In this document: positions 17,442-27,869 of the stretch, one piece after another
Layout of the letters: every line of letters begins with the position of its first letter
Position numbering within the stretch: the stretch's first letter is position 1
NCBI RefSeq assembly: GCF_002005565.1
Contig: NZ_BDJC01000002.1
Coordinates: forward strand, 62,001 to 126,000
Direction: 5' to 3'
From: Streptomyces sp. JHA26
GTDB taxonomy: Bacteria > Actinomycetota > Actinomycetes > Streptomycetales > Streptomycetaceae
Length of the DNA: 64,000 nucleotides
Translations under genes and position numbers: made by a program
The notes under the pieces: generated by a model
What the model was told of the DNA's origin: nothing
Databases searched by the model: none
The model's input: the letters and a program-made list of their open reading frames with translations, nothing else

Positions 17442-19301
17442 CTACCCCTGCGGCAGGTGCCTCGCTGCGAAGTCCAGTTCCAGGCGGACCTGCTTGATGC
17501 GTTCGTCGACCACCAGGGAGCCGTGGCCCGCGTCGTAGCGGTAGACCTCGTGGACCGCGCCCCTCGCCTCCAGGCGCTCGACGTAGTTCTCGATCTGGCG
17601 GATCGGGCAGCGCGGGTCGTTGACCCCCGCCGAGATGTGCACCGGGGCCTTGACCCGGTCGACGTAGGTCAGGGGCGAGGAGGCCTCGAAGCGGTCGGGG
17701 ACCTCCTCGGGGGTGCCGCCGAGCAGCGTGCGGTCGAGGGCCTTCAGCGCCTCCATCTCGTCGTGGTACGCGGTGACGTAGTCGGCGACCGGGACGGCGG
17801 CGATGCCGAGGGCCCACGCCTCGGGCTGGGTGCCGAGGCCGAGGAGGGTGAGGTAGCCGCCCCAGGAGCCGCCGGTGAGGACCAGGCGGGCCGGGTCGGC
17901 GAGCCCGGAGGCGACCGCCCACTCGCGCACCGCCGCGATGTCCTCCAGCTCGATGAGGCCGACCCGGTGCTTGAGGGCGTCGGTCCAGGCCCGCCCGTAC
18001 CCGGTGGAGCCGCGGTAGTTGACGCGGACCACCGCGTACCCGTGGTCGACCCAGGCGGCCGGGCCCGCGGCGAAGGAGTCGCTGTCGTGCCAGGTCGGTC
18101 CGCCGTGGATGTCGAAGACGGTCGGCAGCGGCCCGCTCGCGCCCGCCGGCTTCTGGACCAGGGCGTGGATGCGGCCTCCCGGGCCCTCCACCCACACGTC
18201 CTCCACCGGGACCGAGCGGGGCGACTTCATGCCGGGCGGGTCGAGGACGACCCGCCCGCCGGTGGAACGGACGGCCGACGGCTCGGCGGCCGAGGACCAC
18301 AGGTACTCCACGGTGCCGTCGGGGCGGGCCGTCGCCCCGGAGACCGTGCCCGCGGGCGTCCCGATCTCCACCAGCTCGCGCGCGGCGAAGTCGTAGCGGA
18401 ACAGTTCGCTGCGGGCCTCGAAGCCGTGCACGATCAGCAGGCCGCTGCCGTCCGGGTACCACTCGGCGCTCACGTCGCCGGGCAGCTCCAGGGCGAGGTC
18501 CGTCTGCTCGCCCGTCGCCACGTCCCACACCAGGGGCTCCCAGCGGCCCCGGCGCTGGTGCCCGATGAGCAGCCGGGTGTCGCCGTCGACGGGGGCGAAG
18601 CCCAGCACCTCCAGGCCCAGCTCCTTCTCGCCGCCCTCGGTGTCGTCGAGCTCGGCGACCGTCGTGCCGTCGGGGCGCAGGACGCGCAGCGCCGAGTGCA
18701 TCGCGTCGCCGTGCTCGGTGTGCTCGATCGCGATCAGCGTGCCGTCGTGGGAGAGGTCGCCGACGCCCGCCGACTCGCGGTGGCGGTAGATCTCCACCGG
18801 GGCGGCGCCCGCGCGCGCCAGGTGGATCGTCGTGCCGTCCTCGTCGGTCGAGCGGCCGATCACCGCCGTCCGCCCGTCCCGGCCGAGGGCGAGGCCCGCC
18901 GGGTAGGAGGGGTCGAGGCCCGGCACCGCGAGCTCGTCCTCGCCGCCCGCGAAGGGCTGGCGGCGCCAGACGCCGAACTCGTCGCCGTCCTTGTCGTCGA
19001 ACCACCAGATCCACGCGCCGTCCGGGGAGAGCACACCGTCCGTCGTGCCGTTGGGCCGGTCCGTGACCTGCCGCTGCTCACCGGTCGAGCGGTCCCAGGC
19101 GTACAGCTCGTACGTCCCCGTCGCGTTCGACACGAACAGGGAGCGGTCCGGCGCGTCCTCGGCCCAGTCGGGCAGCGAGACGCGCGGCGCCCGGAACCGC
19201 TTCTCCCAGTCCGGCATCTCCTCGTCCGCTCCCCGCACGCCGTCCCGTACGCCCCGCGTGTCCTGCTGATCCGGTGACACGGACCCGTTGCTCTCAGTCA
19301 T
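17442..19301 (-). CDS. S9-family prolyl oligopeptidase-like serine peptidase
   Basis: A 619-residue cytoplasmic peptidase with an N-terminal beta-propeller (about 30-350) and a C-terminal alpha/beta-hydrolase domain. The nucleophile is Ser479 in GGSWGGY, the acid is Asp562 in VNDPRCP, and the base is His593 in AGHGSL. This matches acylaminoacyl-peptidase/prolyl-oligopeptidase enzymes that trim short peptides. No signal peptide is seen from the ATG at 19301, so I place it in the cytoplasm. It is divergent from the SURF1 gene. Confidence 0.88.
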   Translation of the reverse strand: MTESNGSVSPDQQDTRGVRDGVRGADEEMPDWEKRFRAPRVSLPDWAEDAPDRSLFVSNATGTYELYAWDRSTGEQRQVTDRPNGTTDGVLSPDGAWIWWFDDKDGDEFGVWRRQPFAGGEDELAVPGLDPSYPAGLALGRDGRTAVIGRSTDEDGTTIHLARAGAAPVEIYRHRESAGVGDLSHDGTLIAIEHTEHGDAMHSALRVLRPDGTTVAELDDTEGGEKELGLEVLGFAPVDGDTRLLIGHQRRGRWEPLVWDVATGEQTDLALELPGDVSAEWYPDGSGLLIVHGFEARSELFRYDFAARELVEIGTPAGTVSGATARPDGTVEYLWSSAAEPSAVRSTGGRVVLDPPGMKSPRSVPVEDVWVEGPGGRIHALVQKPAGASGPLPTVFDIHGGPTWHDSDSFAAGPAAWVDHGYAVVRVNYRGSTGYGRAWTDALKHRVGLIELEDIAAVREWAVASGLADPARLVLTGGSWGGYLTLLGLGTQPEAWALGIAAVPVADYVTAYHDEMEALKALDRTLLGGTPEEVPDRFEASSPLTYVDRVKAPVHISAGVNDPRCPIRQIENYVERLEARGAVHEVYRYDAGHGSLVVDERIKQVRLELDFAARHLPQG

Positions 19302-19421
19302 GGCCCCATACTGCCCCGCCGCGCCGACGACGCGCGGACCGGATCCCCAGCCTGTGGAAAACTTCGTCCGTCCACAGCCCCGCGGACCGGTCACCGGCGC
19401 GCGCCCCGTACCGTGGAGGGC

Positions 19422-20240
19422 GTGTACCGGTTTCTGCTGACCCCCCGCTGGTGGGGAATCAACGTCTTCGTCGTGCTCGCCATCCCCTTCTGCGTCTTCA
19501 TGGGGTCGTGGCAGCTGGGCCGGTTCCAGGACCGGGTGCAGGACCACAACAGCGCCACCACCCAGGCGGAGTCGGCCCGGCACGAGCCGGCCCGCCCGCT
19601 GGCCGAGCTGCTGCCCGTCGACAAGGCCACGGTCGGCAAGCAGACCACCGCGAGCGGCCGGTACGGCGAGCAGCTGCTCGTGCCGGACCGGACGCTCGAC
19701 GACCGGCAGGGCTACTACGTCCTCACGCTGCTGCGCACCGACACCGGCCGGGCGCTGCCCGTCGTGCGGGGCTGGCTGCCCGGCGACCCCGACCCGGCGA
19801 AGGCCCCGGCCCCGCCCACCGGCGAGGTCACCGTCACCGGTGCGCTCCAGGCGCCCGAGACGCCCGGCGACAACGGCGTCAGCTCCCGCTCCGGGTGGCC
19901 TGAGGGCCAGACCGGCGCCATCGGCGCGGCGACGCTGGTGAACCTCGTGCCGTACGACGTGTACGACGCGTGGGTCACGCTCAACCGGGGCGACTCCGGG
20001 ATGCGGGCCGTGCCGGTGAGCGCGCCGCAGAACTCCGGCCTGGACCTGAAGGCCTTCCAGAACCTCGGCTACACCGCCGAGTGGTTCGCCTTCGTGGGCT
20101 TCGTCGTCTTCATGTGGTTCCGGCTGCTGCGCCGGGAGACGGAGCTCGCCCGGGACGCGGAACTGGGCCTGGCCCCGGACGGGGACGAGGCCGCCGCCGG
20201 CACCGGGCAGGAGGCCCGCCCCAGCCCGACCGGCGTCTGA
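19422..20240 (+). CDS. SURF1-family cytochrome oxidase assembly protein
   Basis: A 272-residue membrane protein. It has an N-terminal helix in YRFLLTPRWWGINVFVVLAI followed by SWQLGRFQDRV, and a C-terminal helix WFAFVGFVVFMWFRLL. The extracytoplasmic domain has VRGWLPGDP, typical of SURF1. The family helps assemble haem-copper cytochrome c oxidase. GTG 19422 gives the usual Streptomyces start (YRFLLT); GTG 19413 is an alternative and has the GGAGGG between the two. No partner oxidase genes are adjacent. Confidence 0.9.
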   Translation: MYRFLLTPRWWGINVFVVLAIPFCVFMGSWQLGRFQDRVQDHNSATTQAESARHEPARPLAELLPVDKATVGKQTTASGRYGEQLLVPDRTLDDRQGYYVLTLLRTDTGRALPVVRGWLPGDPDPAKAPAPPTGEVTVTGALQAPETPGDNGVSSRSGWPEGQTGAIGAATLVNLVPYDVYDAWVTLNRGDSGMRAVPVSAPQNSGLDLKAFQNLGYTAEWFAFVGFVVFMWFRLLRRETELARDAELGLAPDGDEAAAGTGQEARPSPTGV

Positions 20241-20280
20241 GCCCCGCCCGACCGCCCGACATCTGAGCCCCGCCCGACCG
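20236..20280 (+). repeat. 19-bp direct repeat spanning the SURF1 stop
   Basis: TCTGAGCCCCGCCCGACCG occurs at 20236-20254 (including the TGA stop) and again at 20262-20280. It looks like a small local duplication of the gene end. Confidence 0.6.
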
Positions 20281-20300
20281 GCGTCCGAGCCCGGACGGGC

Positions 20301-20321
20301 CCGGCGCCGCCCGGGCGCCGG
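20301..20321. terminator. Bidirectional terminator between SURF1 and the anti-sigma-like gene
   Basis: CCGGCGCC (20301-20308) pairs with GGCGCCGG (20314-20321), loop of five. It touches the stop codon of the minus-strand gene and lies between two convergent genes, so it can serve both. Confidence 0.6.
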
Positions 20322-21485
20322 TCACGTCCCGACCAGCACGCCCGTCCAGTACACGGTCCCCGCGCACGCGTCGGGCACCGTGACCGCGGCCGGACCCGAG
20401 CCCCCCTCGGGGGCGTACGTCACCGTCACGCTCCCGTCGGCCGGGCCCTCCTCGGTGACCAGCTGCGTGGTGGTGCCGGTGTCACCGCCCGTGGAGGTGC
20501 CGGGGGAGGCGACCGGTTCCCCGGTGGGTGACGGATCGGGCGTGGGCTCGCCGGTGCCGCCCCCCGTGGTGCCGCCGCCGGTGGTCGGGCAGGTCTCCGA
20601 GGGCACCCACGCGAACCGCACCTCGTAGGAGGCACCGGACGCCAGCGTCGGCGCGGCGGACTCCAGCGACGGGTCGGGCAGCGCGGTCGCCGCGTCGCCC
20701 GCCGCGTGCCGTGCCGTGCCGATCCTGGCCGGGTCCGCCGCGCCCTGCGGGGTGACGGTCACGCTGCCGGGAGCGGTGACGGTACAACCGTCCGAGGAGA
20801 CGTTGGTGACGCGGAAGGAGCCGTAGACGGCGCCCGCGGAGTCGGGTTCGGCGCTGCTCGCGACGGCCGGACCGAGCTGCCGCGCCGTGCACGGCGGGAG
20901 GCCGGCGGCGCTGCTGGCGGAGGGCCCGGCGCCGGTGGCCGATCCCGTGGCGGAGCCGGTCTCCTCCTGGTCCTTCGGCTTCCGCGTCGGACCGGACTTC
21001 TCCTCGCCCTCGGTCCGCCCGGAGGAGCCGGCGACACCGCTCTGGCCGCCGGCCGGGTCCTTGCCCTGGCTGGTGCCGCCCTGCGCCTGCGAGGCGTTGC
21101 CGGCCACGGACGGGTCGACGCCGGGGCCGGCGGCGTTGGTCACGTGGACGAGGGCGGGGACCGCCGTGCCGATGAACAGGACGGCGGCGGCCACGCCGAC
21201 GACCGCCTGGCGCTTGCGGGCCCGCCGGGCCGGTACCGCCCGACGGAGGTGCTCCAGGGCGCCGTCGCTCGGCTCCACGTCCCGTACGGCGCCGTGCAGC
21301 ATCCCGCGCAGCACCAGTTCGTCGGGGGTGAGCCCGGTGGGCCCCTGGGTGTCGGGGCCCTTGTCGGCGGGGCCGTCGTTCACTGTTCCGTTTCCCGTGT
21401 GCGTCTGCTTCGGTTCCTGCCCGGTCGGCTCGGCCGGCCCGTGACCCCCGGGGGCGTCACGCCGTGCCTCGTTGCCGTCGCTCAT
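20322..21485 (-). CDS. Membrane anti-sigma-like protein partnered with SigE-family sigma factor
   Basis: A 387-residue protein. The N-terminal 100 residues are cytoplasmic and include ELVLRGMLHGAVRDVEPSDGALEHLRRAVPARRARKRQ (in part), then one membrane helix AVVGVAAAVLFIGTAVPALVHV. The rest is an extracytoplasmic Gly/Ser/Thr/Pro-rich region with a beta-domain containing cysteine pairs. Its ATG overlaps the sigma factor stop (ATGA). This position, and the one-helix layout, suggest it controls the sigma factor, although no zinc anti-sigma motif (HxxxCxxC) is visible. It is hypothetical in databases I recall. Confidence 0.7.
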   Translation of the reverse strand: MSDGNEARRDAPGGHGPAEPTGQEPKQTHTGNGTVNDGPADKGPDTQGPTGLTPDELVLRGMLHGAVRDVEPSDGALEHLRRAVPARRARKRQAVVGVAAAVLFIGTAVPALVHVTNAAGPGVDPSVAGNASQAQGGTSQGKDPAGGQSGVAGSSGRTEGEEKSGPTRKPKDQEETGSATGSATGAGPSASSAAGLPPCTARQLGPAVASSAEPDSAGAVYGSFRVTNVSSDGCTVTAPGSVTVTPQGAADPARIGTARHAAGDAATALPDPSLESAAPTLASGASYEVRFAWVPSETCPTTGGGTTGGGTGEPTPDPSPTGEPVASPGTSTGGDTGTTTQLVTEEGPADGSVTVTYAPEGGSGPAAVTVPDACAGTVYWTGVLVGT

Positions 21486-22153
21486 GCCGGTGCCTCCATG
21501 GCCACCCTGAGCGCCGCGATGCCGCGTGAACCGTACGCCTTCACCGAGCCCAGCGATATGCCGAGCGTCTCGGCGACCTGCGCCTCGGTCATGTCGGCGA
21601 AGTAGCGCAGGACCAGGACCTCGCGCTGGCGGCGCTGCAGTCCCTTCATCGCCTTGATCAGGGAGTCGCGCTCCAGCTGGTCGTAGGCGCCCTCCTCCGC
21701 GCTCGCCATGTCCGGCATGGGCTTGGAGAGCAGCTTGAGGCCGAGGATGCGGCGGCGCAGTGCCGAGCGCGAGAGGTTGACGACGGTCTGCCGCAGGTAG
21801 GCCAGCGTCTTCTGGGGGTCGCGCACGCGTTTGCGTGCCGAGTGGACGCGGATGAAGGCCTCCTGGACGACGTCCTCGCAGGAGGCGGTGTCGTCGAGGA
21901 GGAGGGCGGCGAGACCGAGCAGCGACCGGTAGTGGGCGCGGTAGGTCTCGGTGAGGTGGTCGACGGTGGTGCCCGTCGCCACGACGTCCTCGGCGCCGTC
22001 ACGCTGGTTCGAGATGCGGGCCGGCCGCGCTGCGGGCATCGGCGCGATCACCGGCATGCCACCGGCCGCGCCGGCCGCACGGGGACGGGCCGGACGGACG
22101 GGAGCCCGCACGGCGGGACCGCGCGCTGCGGTGAATTCGAGTACCTCTGCCAC
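21482..22153 (-). CDS. SigE-family ECF RNA polymerase sigma factor
   Basis: A sigma factor with region 2 at YRAHYRSLLGLAALLLDD through EDVVQEAFIRVHSA. Region 4 is at LQRRQREVLVLRYFADMTE through ETLGISLGSVKAYGSRGI, the typical ECF helix-turn-helix. The N-terminus is a 70-residue Ala/Pro/Arg-rich extension. I favour GTG 22153 (VAEVLEFTAARG); ATG 22057 (MPVIAPMPAARP) and GTG 22228 are possible. It overlaps the anti-sigma-like gene by four bases, so the two are translationally coupled. Confidence 0.85.
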   Translation of the reverse strand: MAEVLEFTAARGPAVRAPVRPARPRAAGAAGGMPVIAPMPAARPARISNQRDGAEDVVATGTTVDHLTETYRAHYRSLLGLAALLLDDTASCEDVVQEAFIRVHSARKRVRDPQKTLAYLRQTVVNLSRSALRRRILGLKLLSKPMPDMASAEEGAYDQLERDSLIKAMKGLQRRQREVLVLRYFADMTEAQVAETLGISLGSVKAYGSRGIAALRVAMEAPA

Positions 22154-22228
22154 GCCAGTTGGACACGCCCGTCCCGACGAGGGTTGTACGTGCCGGGCGT
22201 CACGTTCCCGCGTCTGCCGGGCAGGCAC

Positions 22229-22522
22229 TCGACTGACGGTGCGTCATAGGCCCTCATCGTCCCGCTCTTCCCCTATGTCCCATGCGAACGGGCGTCTCCA
22301 CGCCCGCTCTCGGCGCCCCCGCGCCGGCCCACGCGCCCCGCGCCCCGCGTGGATGACCGCAAAGACGCCCCCGCCCTTCGCGCGGTTGCGGAGGGCGGGG
22401 AACAAATCCTCTGATGCCGCGGGTACCGGGGACAAGTGCCCCGGGTCCACTTCCCGATCACATCTCGCCCACGGATCATACAAACGAAGCCCGCGGCGAC
22501 CGGGTCTCCCGACCCGCCCCGG
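22229..22522. other. Gap between asd and the sigma factor gene
   Basis: About 290 bases between two minus-strand genes. It must hold the sigma-factor promoter and the end of the ask-asd transcript, but I see no convincing hairpin or promoter boxes in it. Confidence 0.3.
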
Positions 22523-23598
22523 TCAGCCGAGCTCGGCCGCCACCAGCTCCGCGATCTGCGCGGTGTTCAACGCGGCGCCCTTGCGCAGGTTGTCGCCGCA
22601 CACGAAGAGTTCGAGCGCCGTCGGGTCGTCCAGGGCCCGCCGCACCCGGCCGACCCAGGTCGGGTCGGTGCCGACCACGTCGGCGGGGGTGGGGAACTCA
22701 CCGGCGGCCGGATCGTCGAAGAGGACGACGCCGGGCGCGGTGGCCAGGATCTCCCGCGCCCTGTCGACGGTGACCTCGTCCTCGAAGCGGGCGTGCACGG
22801 TCAGGGAGTGCGTGGTGACCACGGGGACCCGCACGCACGTCACCGCCACGGGCAGCCGCGGCAGTCCGAGGATCTTGCGGGACTCGTCCCGCACCTTCAT
22901 CTCCTCCGACGACCAGCCGTCCTCGCGCAGCGATCCGGCCCACGGCACGACGTTCAGCGCGACCGGCTCCGGGAAGGGCCCGGTGTCGTCGCCGACGGCC
23001 CGCCGCAGGTCACCGGGGTGGGTCCCCAGCTCGGTGCCGGCCACCAGCGACAGCTGCCGGCGCAGCGTGTCCACACCGTCCCGCCCGGCCCCGCTCACCG
23101 CCTGGTACGAGGAGACGACCAGCTCGCGCAGCCCGAACTCGGCGTGCAGCGCGCCCAGCGCCACGATCATGGACAGCGTCGTGCAGTTCGGGTTGGCGAC
23201 GATGCCGCGCGGCCGCATCCGCACCGCGTGCGGGTTGACCTCGGGCACGACGAGCGGCACGTCCGGGTCCATCCGGAACGCGCCCGAGTTGTCGACCACC
23301 ACCACGCCCTTGGCGGCGGCGACGGGCGCCCACTGCGCGGAGACCTCGTCGGGCACGTCGAACATGGCGACGTCGACCCCGTCGAAGACCTCCTCGGCGA
23401 GCGCCACCACCTCGACCTCCTCACCGCGCACGGTCAGCTTGCGGCCGGCCGAGCGGGGCGAGGCGATCAGACGGATGTCACCCCAGATGTCCGCGTGCTG
23501 GGACAGGATCTGGAGCATCACCGAACCGACGGCGCCGGTCGCGCCGACGACGGCCAGGGTCGGCCGTCCGGTGCGCCCGGCGCCCGGGAAATCGGACA

Positions 23599-23599
<1 letters not shown>
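22523..23599 (-). CDS. asd: Aspartate-semialdehyde dehydrogenase
   Basis: A 358-residue NADP-dependent enzyme that reduces aspartyl phosphate to aspartate semialdehyde, the branch point to lysine/diaminopimelate, threonine and methionine. The N-terminal Rossmann motif is [13 protein letters not shown]. The catalytic cysteine is in [14 protein letters not shown]. The ATG at 23599 overlaps the ask stop by one base (TGATG), so asd is translationally coupled to ask, the classical actinobacterial operon. [11 protein letters not shown] is the only reasonable start. Confidence 0.95.
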
Positions 23600-24876
<1,277 letters not shown>

Positions 24877-25172
24877 GTGCGCTCCTCGCTCAATCCGTCA
24901 TTTTCCGCACGTACGTACCTGTACTGCGGTCGGCTCATTCTATCGAGCGTCCGAAATTCCCCCCTGCGGTACCGCATGGTGAGATCTCAGGGCCCGTCCA
25001 GGCAGGCTCATGCCCAACGGGAGACGGGCCACTCGGGAAAGTGCTCCGAGTCACACGTTCACAAACGGGGGCGACTCAGCCCGTCGGCTCTTCGCCTCGA
25101 GGGGCTCGGTCCCGGGGGTCATGGCGTCGCCTCCTCGGCACCATGGTGCCCCGACCGGCGTCTCCCGCACGC
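24877..25172. other. Upstream region of ask
   Basis: About 296 bases. On the minus strand TAGAAT (24942-24937) is a good -10 box about 60 bases before ask, although no clear -35 box sits 17 bases further. The remainder, toward the downstream HTH gene's stop at 25173, shows no gene. No lysine or threonine leader peptide was recognised. Confidence 0.35.
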
Positions 25173-26255
25173 TCACAACGCCCTCCCGGCCCTCGGGCGC
25201 AGGCCGCCCGCCTCGCGGACCTCCGCCGCGCGACGGGCGACGTCCACGACCTCGTACACGGCGTCGGGGACGGCCAGGAACGTGTCCGGCACGTACCCGG
25301 CGTCCAGCTCTCCGGCCGCCTCGGCGGCCTCGGCCGCCTCGAACTCGGCGAGGCAGTCGGGGCACATGCCGCCCACGATCCTCGTCGTCCGCTCGTCCGC
25401 GTCGCAGGACATGCAGCAGATGACCGCGCGGGTCACGCGGGCCCGGCGCGGGGCGGCCTTCTGGCGGATCTTCGCCTTCTTCGGGGGCATCTTGTTCTCC
25501 AGTCGGTTGCGGGCGAATCCGCCCGGGTTGTCCACGGTCGCGGGCAGGCCCTCGGTCACCGCACGGGTGATGTCCCGGGGCGTCGCGCCGCGCGCCAGCC
25601 ACTCCTCCGCCAGGGAGGCGAGGGACCGGCAGTCGGATGCGGACAGGGACATGCGCGGGTCCGCGTCGCGGATCCCGGCGAGGGCGAGGTACGAGGCGGA
25701 GGCCTCCAGGCCGGACTCGGCCCGCGGATCGCCCTGCGGACCGGCCTGAGGGTCGGCCTCCGGCTCGGGCAGCTCCGGCTCGGGCAGCTCCGGCTCGGGC
25801 AGCTCCGGCTCGTCGGTGCGGGCCAGGCCGGGGCGGAGGTCACCGGACACGATCCGGCCGTTGCGCTTCCGCGCGAACTCCTCCCACCAGGCCTCCGACC
25901 TGCACGTACGCGACCAGTACGTCCGCGTGACCCACCGCTTGGTGTTGTCCTCGACGGTGATGTGCTCCCTGATCCAGCGCAGGTGGCCGGCTTGGGCGAG
26001 GCGGTTGAGCGACGTCCGCATCGCCTGCTGGCCGTAACGGGGGTGCTGCGCCGCGAGCACCTTGTGGCCCATCGCGTGGCCGTCGTCGAGGTGGTCGACG
26101 AAGACGGCGATCTCGGCCTCGCGTGGGGGCAGGTGTGCGAAGTCCGGGTCCGCGTGCGGGTCTTCGTCACCTACGGGGCGCTTCCCGTACCCCGGATTGG
26201 CCATGGGGTGGGACGGGGAGGGCAGGGCGGGACTAGTGTTGGCGCAAGCCACCAT
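25173..26255 (-). CDS. Winged-helix-like DNA-binding protein with C-terminal zinc ribbon
   Basis: A 360-residue protein of unknown role. Residues about 40-130 look like a winged helix (REAEIAVFVDHLDDGHAMG, QQAMRTSLNRLAQAGHLRWI). A linker of three PELPE units follows, encoded by a 15-bp repeat near 25760-25810. A second helical region (DCRSLASLAEEWLARGATPRDI, GFARNRLENKMPPKKAK) precedes a CCMSCD...MCPDC zinc-ribbon pair near residue 300. ATG 26255 has GAGGAAGAG just upstream; ATG 26321 also lies in frame but has no ribosome site. It has a clear promoter of its own. Similar proteins occur in multiple copies in Streptomyces, some near mobile DNA. Confidence 0.65.
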   Translation of the reverse strand: MVACANTSPALPSPSHPMANPGYGKRPVGDEDPHADPDFAHLPPREAEIAVFVDHLDDGHAMGHKVLAAQHPRYGQQAMRTSLNRLAQAGHLRWIREHITVEDNTKRWVTRTYWSRTCRSEAWWEEFARKRNGRIVSGDLRPGLARTDEPELPEPELPEPELPEPEADPQAGPQGDPRAESGLEASASYLALAGIRDADPRMSLSASDCRSLASLAEEWLARGATPRDITRAVTEGLPATVDNPGGFARNRLENKMPPKKAKIRQKAAPRRARVTRAVICCMSCDADERTTRIVGGMCPDCLAEFEAAEAAEAAGELDAGYVPDTFLAVPDAVYEVVDVARRAAEVREAGGLRPRAGRAL

Positions 26256-26342
26256 CGACTCTTCCTCGATGTGTCGGTCAGGCCCCGGAATTGGTGTTGG
26301 CTGCACCGCCGGGGCCGACATATGTGCTGGTCGTGTGCCGCG

Positions 26343-26372
26343 AACCTAGGACGGCGTGACACAGCGACGCAA
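26343..26372 (-). promoter_or_regulatory. Promoter of the zinc-ribbon HTH gene
   Basis: On the minus strand TTGCGT (26372-26367) and TAGGTT (26348-26343) are separated by 18 bases, an excellent vegetative promoter. Transcription would start near 26336, leaving an approximately 80-base leader before the ATG at 26255. Confidence 0.6.
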
Positions 26373-26431
26373 GCCGATCACGGAACGTCACCCTTACGAG
26401 TTACGCCTGCTCAACTCACGTGCAGACCTGG

Positions 26432-26452
26432 TTGGTTGGGTATGTCAACCAA
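26432..26452 (-). promoter_or_regulatory. TTGGTTG-N7-CAACCAA inverted repeat
   Basis: A perfect 7-bp inverted repeat with a 7-base spacer in an unusually AT-richer patch, about 60 bases upstream of the -35 box at 26372. It is operator-like; the downstream HTH protein is one possible binder. Confidence 0.4.
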
Positions 26453-26480
26453 ACCGGAAAACCAAGGGAAGAGCTCGGAT

Positions 26481-26500
26481 CCCGGGGCTCGAGCTCCGGG
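26481..26500 (-). terminator. Near-palindromic hairpin after the DUF5063 gene
   Basis: A 20-base sequence beginning CCCGGGGCTCGAG that is symmetric at 16 of 20 positions, about 60 bases beyond the DUF5063 stop. It probably ends the recR-DUF5063 transcript. Confidence 0.4.
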
Positions 26501-26558
26501 CCGAACTGCGGCGACGAAGGCCGATCAGATGGTGGCGGAGACGCGGAGTTCGGGGCCC

Positions 26559-27218
26559 TTACTTGAGCTGGCGCAGGCCCAGGGGGCCCGCGATCTCCTC
26601 GACCATGACGCGGCCCGCCTCGCGCTCCAGGGCGTCGTCGCCGGGGTCCTGGTCGGTGTCGAGGCCGTCCAGTTCCTCCAGGGGCTGGTTCAGGCGGACG
26701 TGGGCGACGACCGACTGCAGGGCGCGCAGGGTCGCCGAGGCCGTGGAACCCCAGTTGGAGAAGTAGGAGAACTGCCACCACCACAGCGCCTCCGTGGTGC
26801 GGCCCGCCTTGTAGTGGGCCATGCCGTGGCGGAGGTCGGTGATGACGTCGGTGAGGTCGTCCGAGAGACGGGCCGGGACCGAGGCCCTGCGCGGCTCGTA
26901 GGGGTCGAAGACCTCGGAGTAGACGTCGATCGGCTCCAGGAGGCGGGCGAGGTTCTCGCGGAGTTCGTCCACGTCCAGCTCGGGACCCGGGTCGGGCTCG
27001 TAGCGCTCGTCGGGGACGATGTCCTCGTGGGCGCCCAGGCGGCCGCCGGCCAGCATCAGCTGGGAGACCTCCAGGAGGAGGAAGGGGACGGCCGAGTCGG
27101 GCTCGTCGCCCTTCGCCACCTCGGTGACGGCCACCAGGAAGCTCTCGATCTGGTCGGCGATCTGGACCGCGAAGTCGTCCGGGTTCTGGTGCGTCGCGTG
27201 CAGCGTGGCGTCAGACAT
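26559..27218 (-). CDS. DUF5063-domain protein
   Basis: A 219-residue acidic, soluble, mostly helical protein containing [21 protein letters not shown], then [39 protein letters not shown] (27 to 65 residues later). The Trp-rich block is the DUF5063 signature; no catalytic function is known. The start overlaps the recR stop by eight bases, so it is translated from the same message and conserved with recR in Streptomyces, which hints at a link to recombination but does not show one. Confidence 0.85.
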   Translation of the reverse strand: MSDATLHATHQNPDDFAVQIADQIESFLVAVTEVAKGDEPDSAVPFLLLEVSQLMLAGGRLGAHEDIVPDERYEPDPGPELDVDELRENLARLLEPIDVYSEVFDPYEPRRASVPARLSDDLTDVITDLRHGMAHYKAGRTTEALWWWQFSYFSNWGSTASATLRALQSVVAHVRLNQPLEELDGLDTDQDPGDDALEREAGRVMVEEIAGPLGLRQLK

Positions 27219-27810
27219 CTAGGAGTCGTCTCCCCTCGAAGGCGCGGCCGAGGGTCACCTCGTCCGCGTATTCCAGGTCGCCGCCCACCGGGAGGCCGCT
27301 GGCCAGGCGGGTGACCTTGAGGCCCATGGGCTTGATCATGCGGGCGAGGTACGTGGCCGTGGCCTCGCCCTCCAGATTCGGGTCCGTGGCCAGGATCAGT
27401 TCCGTGACCGTGCCGTCGGCCAGGCGGGCCAGCAGCTCACGGATGCGGAGATCGTCGGGGCCGACCCCGTCGATCGGGCTGATCGCGCCGCCGAGCACGT
27501 GGTAGCGCCCGCGGAACTCGCGGGTGCGTTCGATGGCGACGACGTCCTTCGGTTCCTCCACCACGCAGATGACGGAAGGATCGCGGCGGGCGTCGCGGCA
27601 GATGGTGCACTGCTCCTCCTGCGCGACGTTGCCGCAGGTCGCGCAGAAGCGGACCTTGGCCTTCACCTCCATGAGGGCCTGCGCGAGACGCCGCACGTCG
27701 GTCGGTTCCGCCTGGAGGATGTGGAAGGCGATCCGCTGCGCGCTCTTGGGACCGACGCCGGGCAGTCGCCCGAGTTCGTCGATGAGGTCCTGGACCACGC
27801 CTTCGTACAA
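27211..27810 (-). CDS. recR: Recombination mediator RecR
   Basis: A 199-residue protein of the RecFOR pathway that helps load RecA on single-stranded DNA. The helix-hairpin-helix is [18 protein letters not shown]; the zinc finger is [16 protein letters not shown]; the Toprim domain includes [14 protein letters not shown] and [15 protein letters not shown]. The length equals the family norm. It follows ybaB by 59 bases on the same strand, the usual ybaB-recR arrangement, and overlaps the DUF5063 gene. Confidence 0.96.
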   Translation of the reverse strand: MYEGVVQDLIDELGRLPGVGPKSAQRIAFHILQAEPTDVRRLAQALMEVKAKVRFCATCGNVAQEEQCTICRDARRDPSVICVVEEPKDVVAIERTREFRGRYHVLGGAISPIDGVGPDDLRIRELLARLADGTVTELILATDPNLEGEATATYLARMIKPMGLKVTRLASGLPVGGDLEYADEVTLGRAFEGRRLLDV

Positions 27811-27869
27811 CGGACTGCCGTCCTTCCTGAGGTTCCTGCACTACGTACGGTAGAGGGCTGCGGCCCGTC

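Noticed and set aside
26470..26500. Cluster of restriction-site-like sequences (GAGCTC, GGATCC, CCCGGG, CTCGAG) resembling a cloning linker
   Set aside because: The order and spacing do not match a known vector linker, and such sites are frequent at this GC content; a near-palindromic terminator explains it better.
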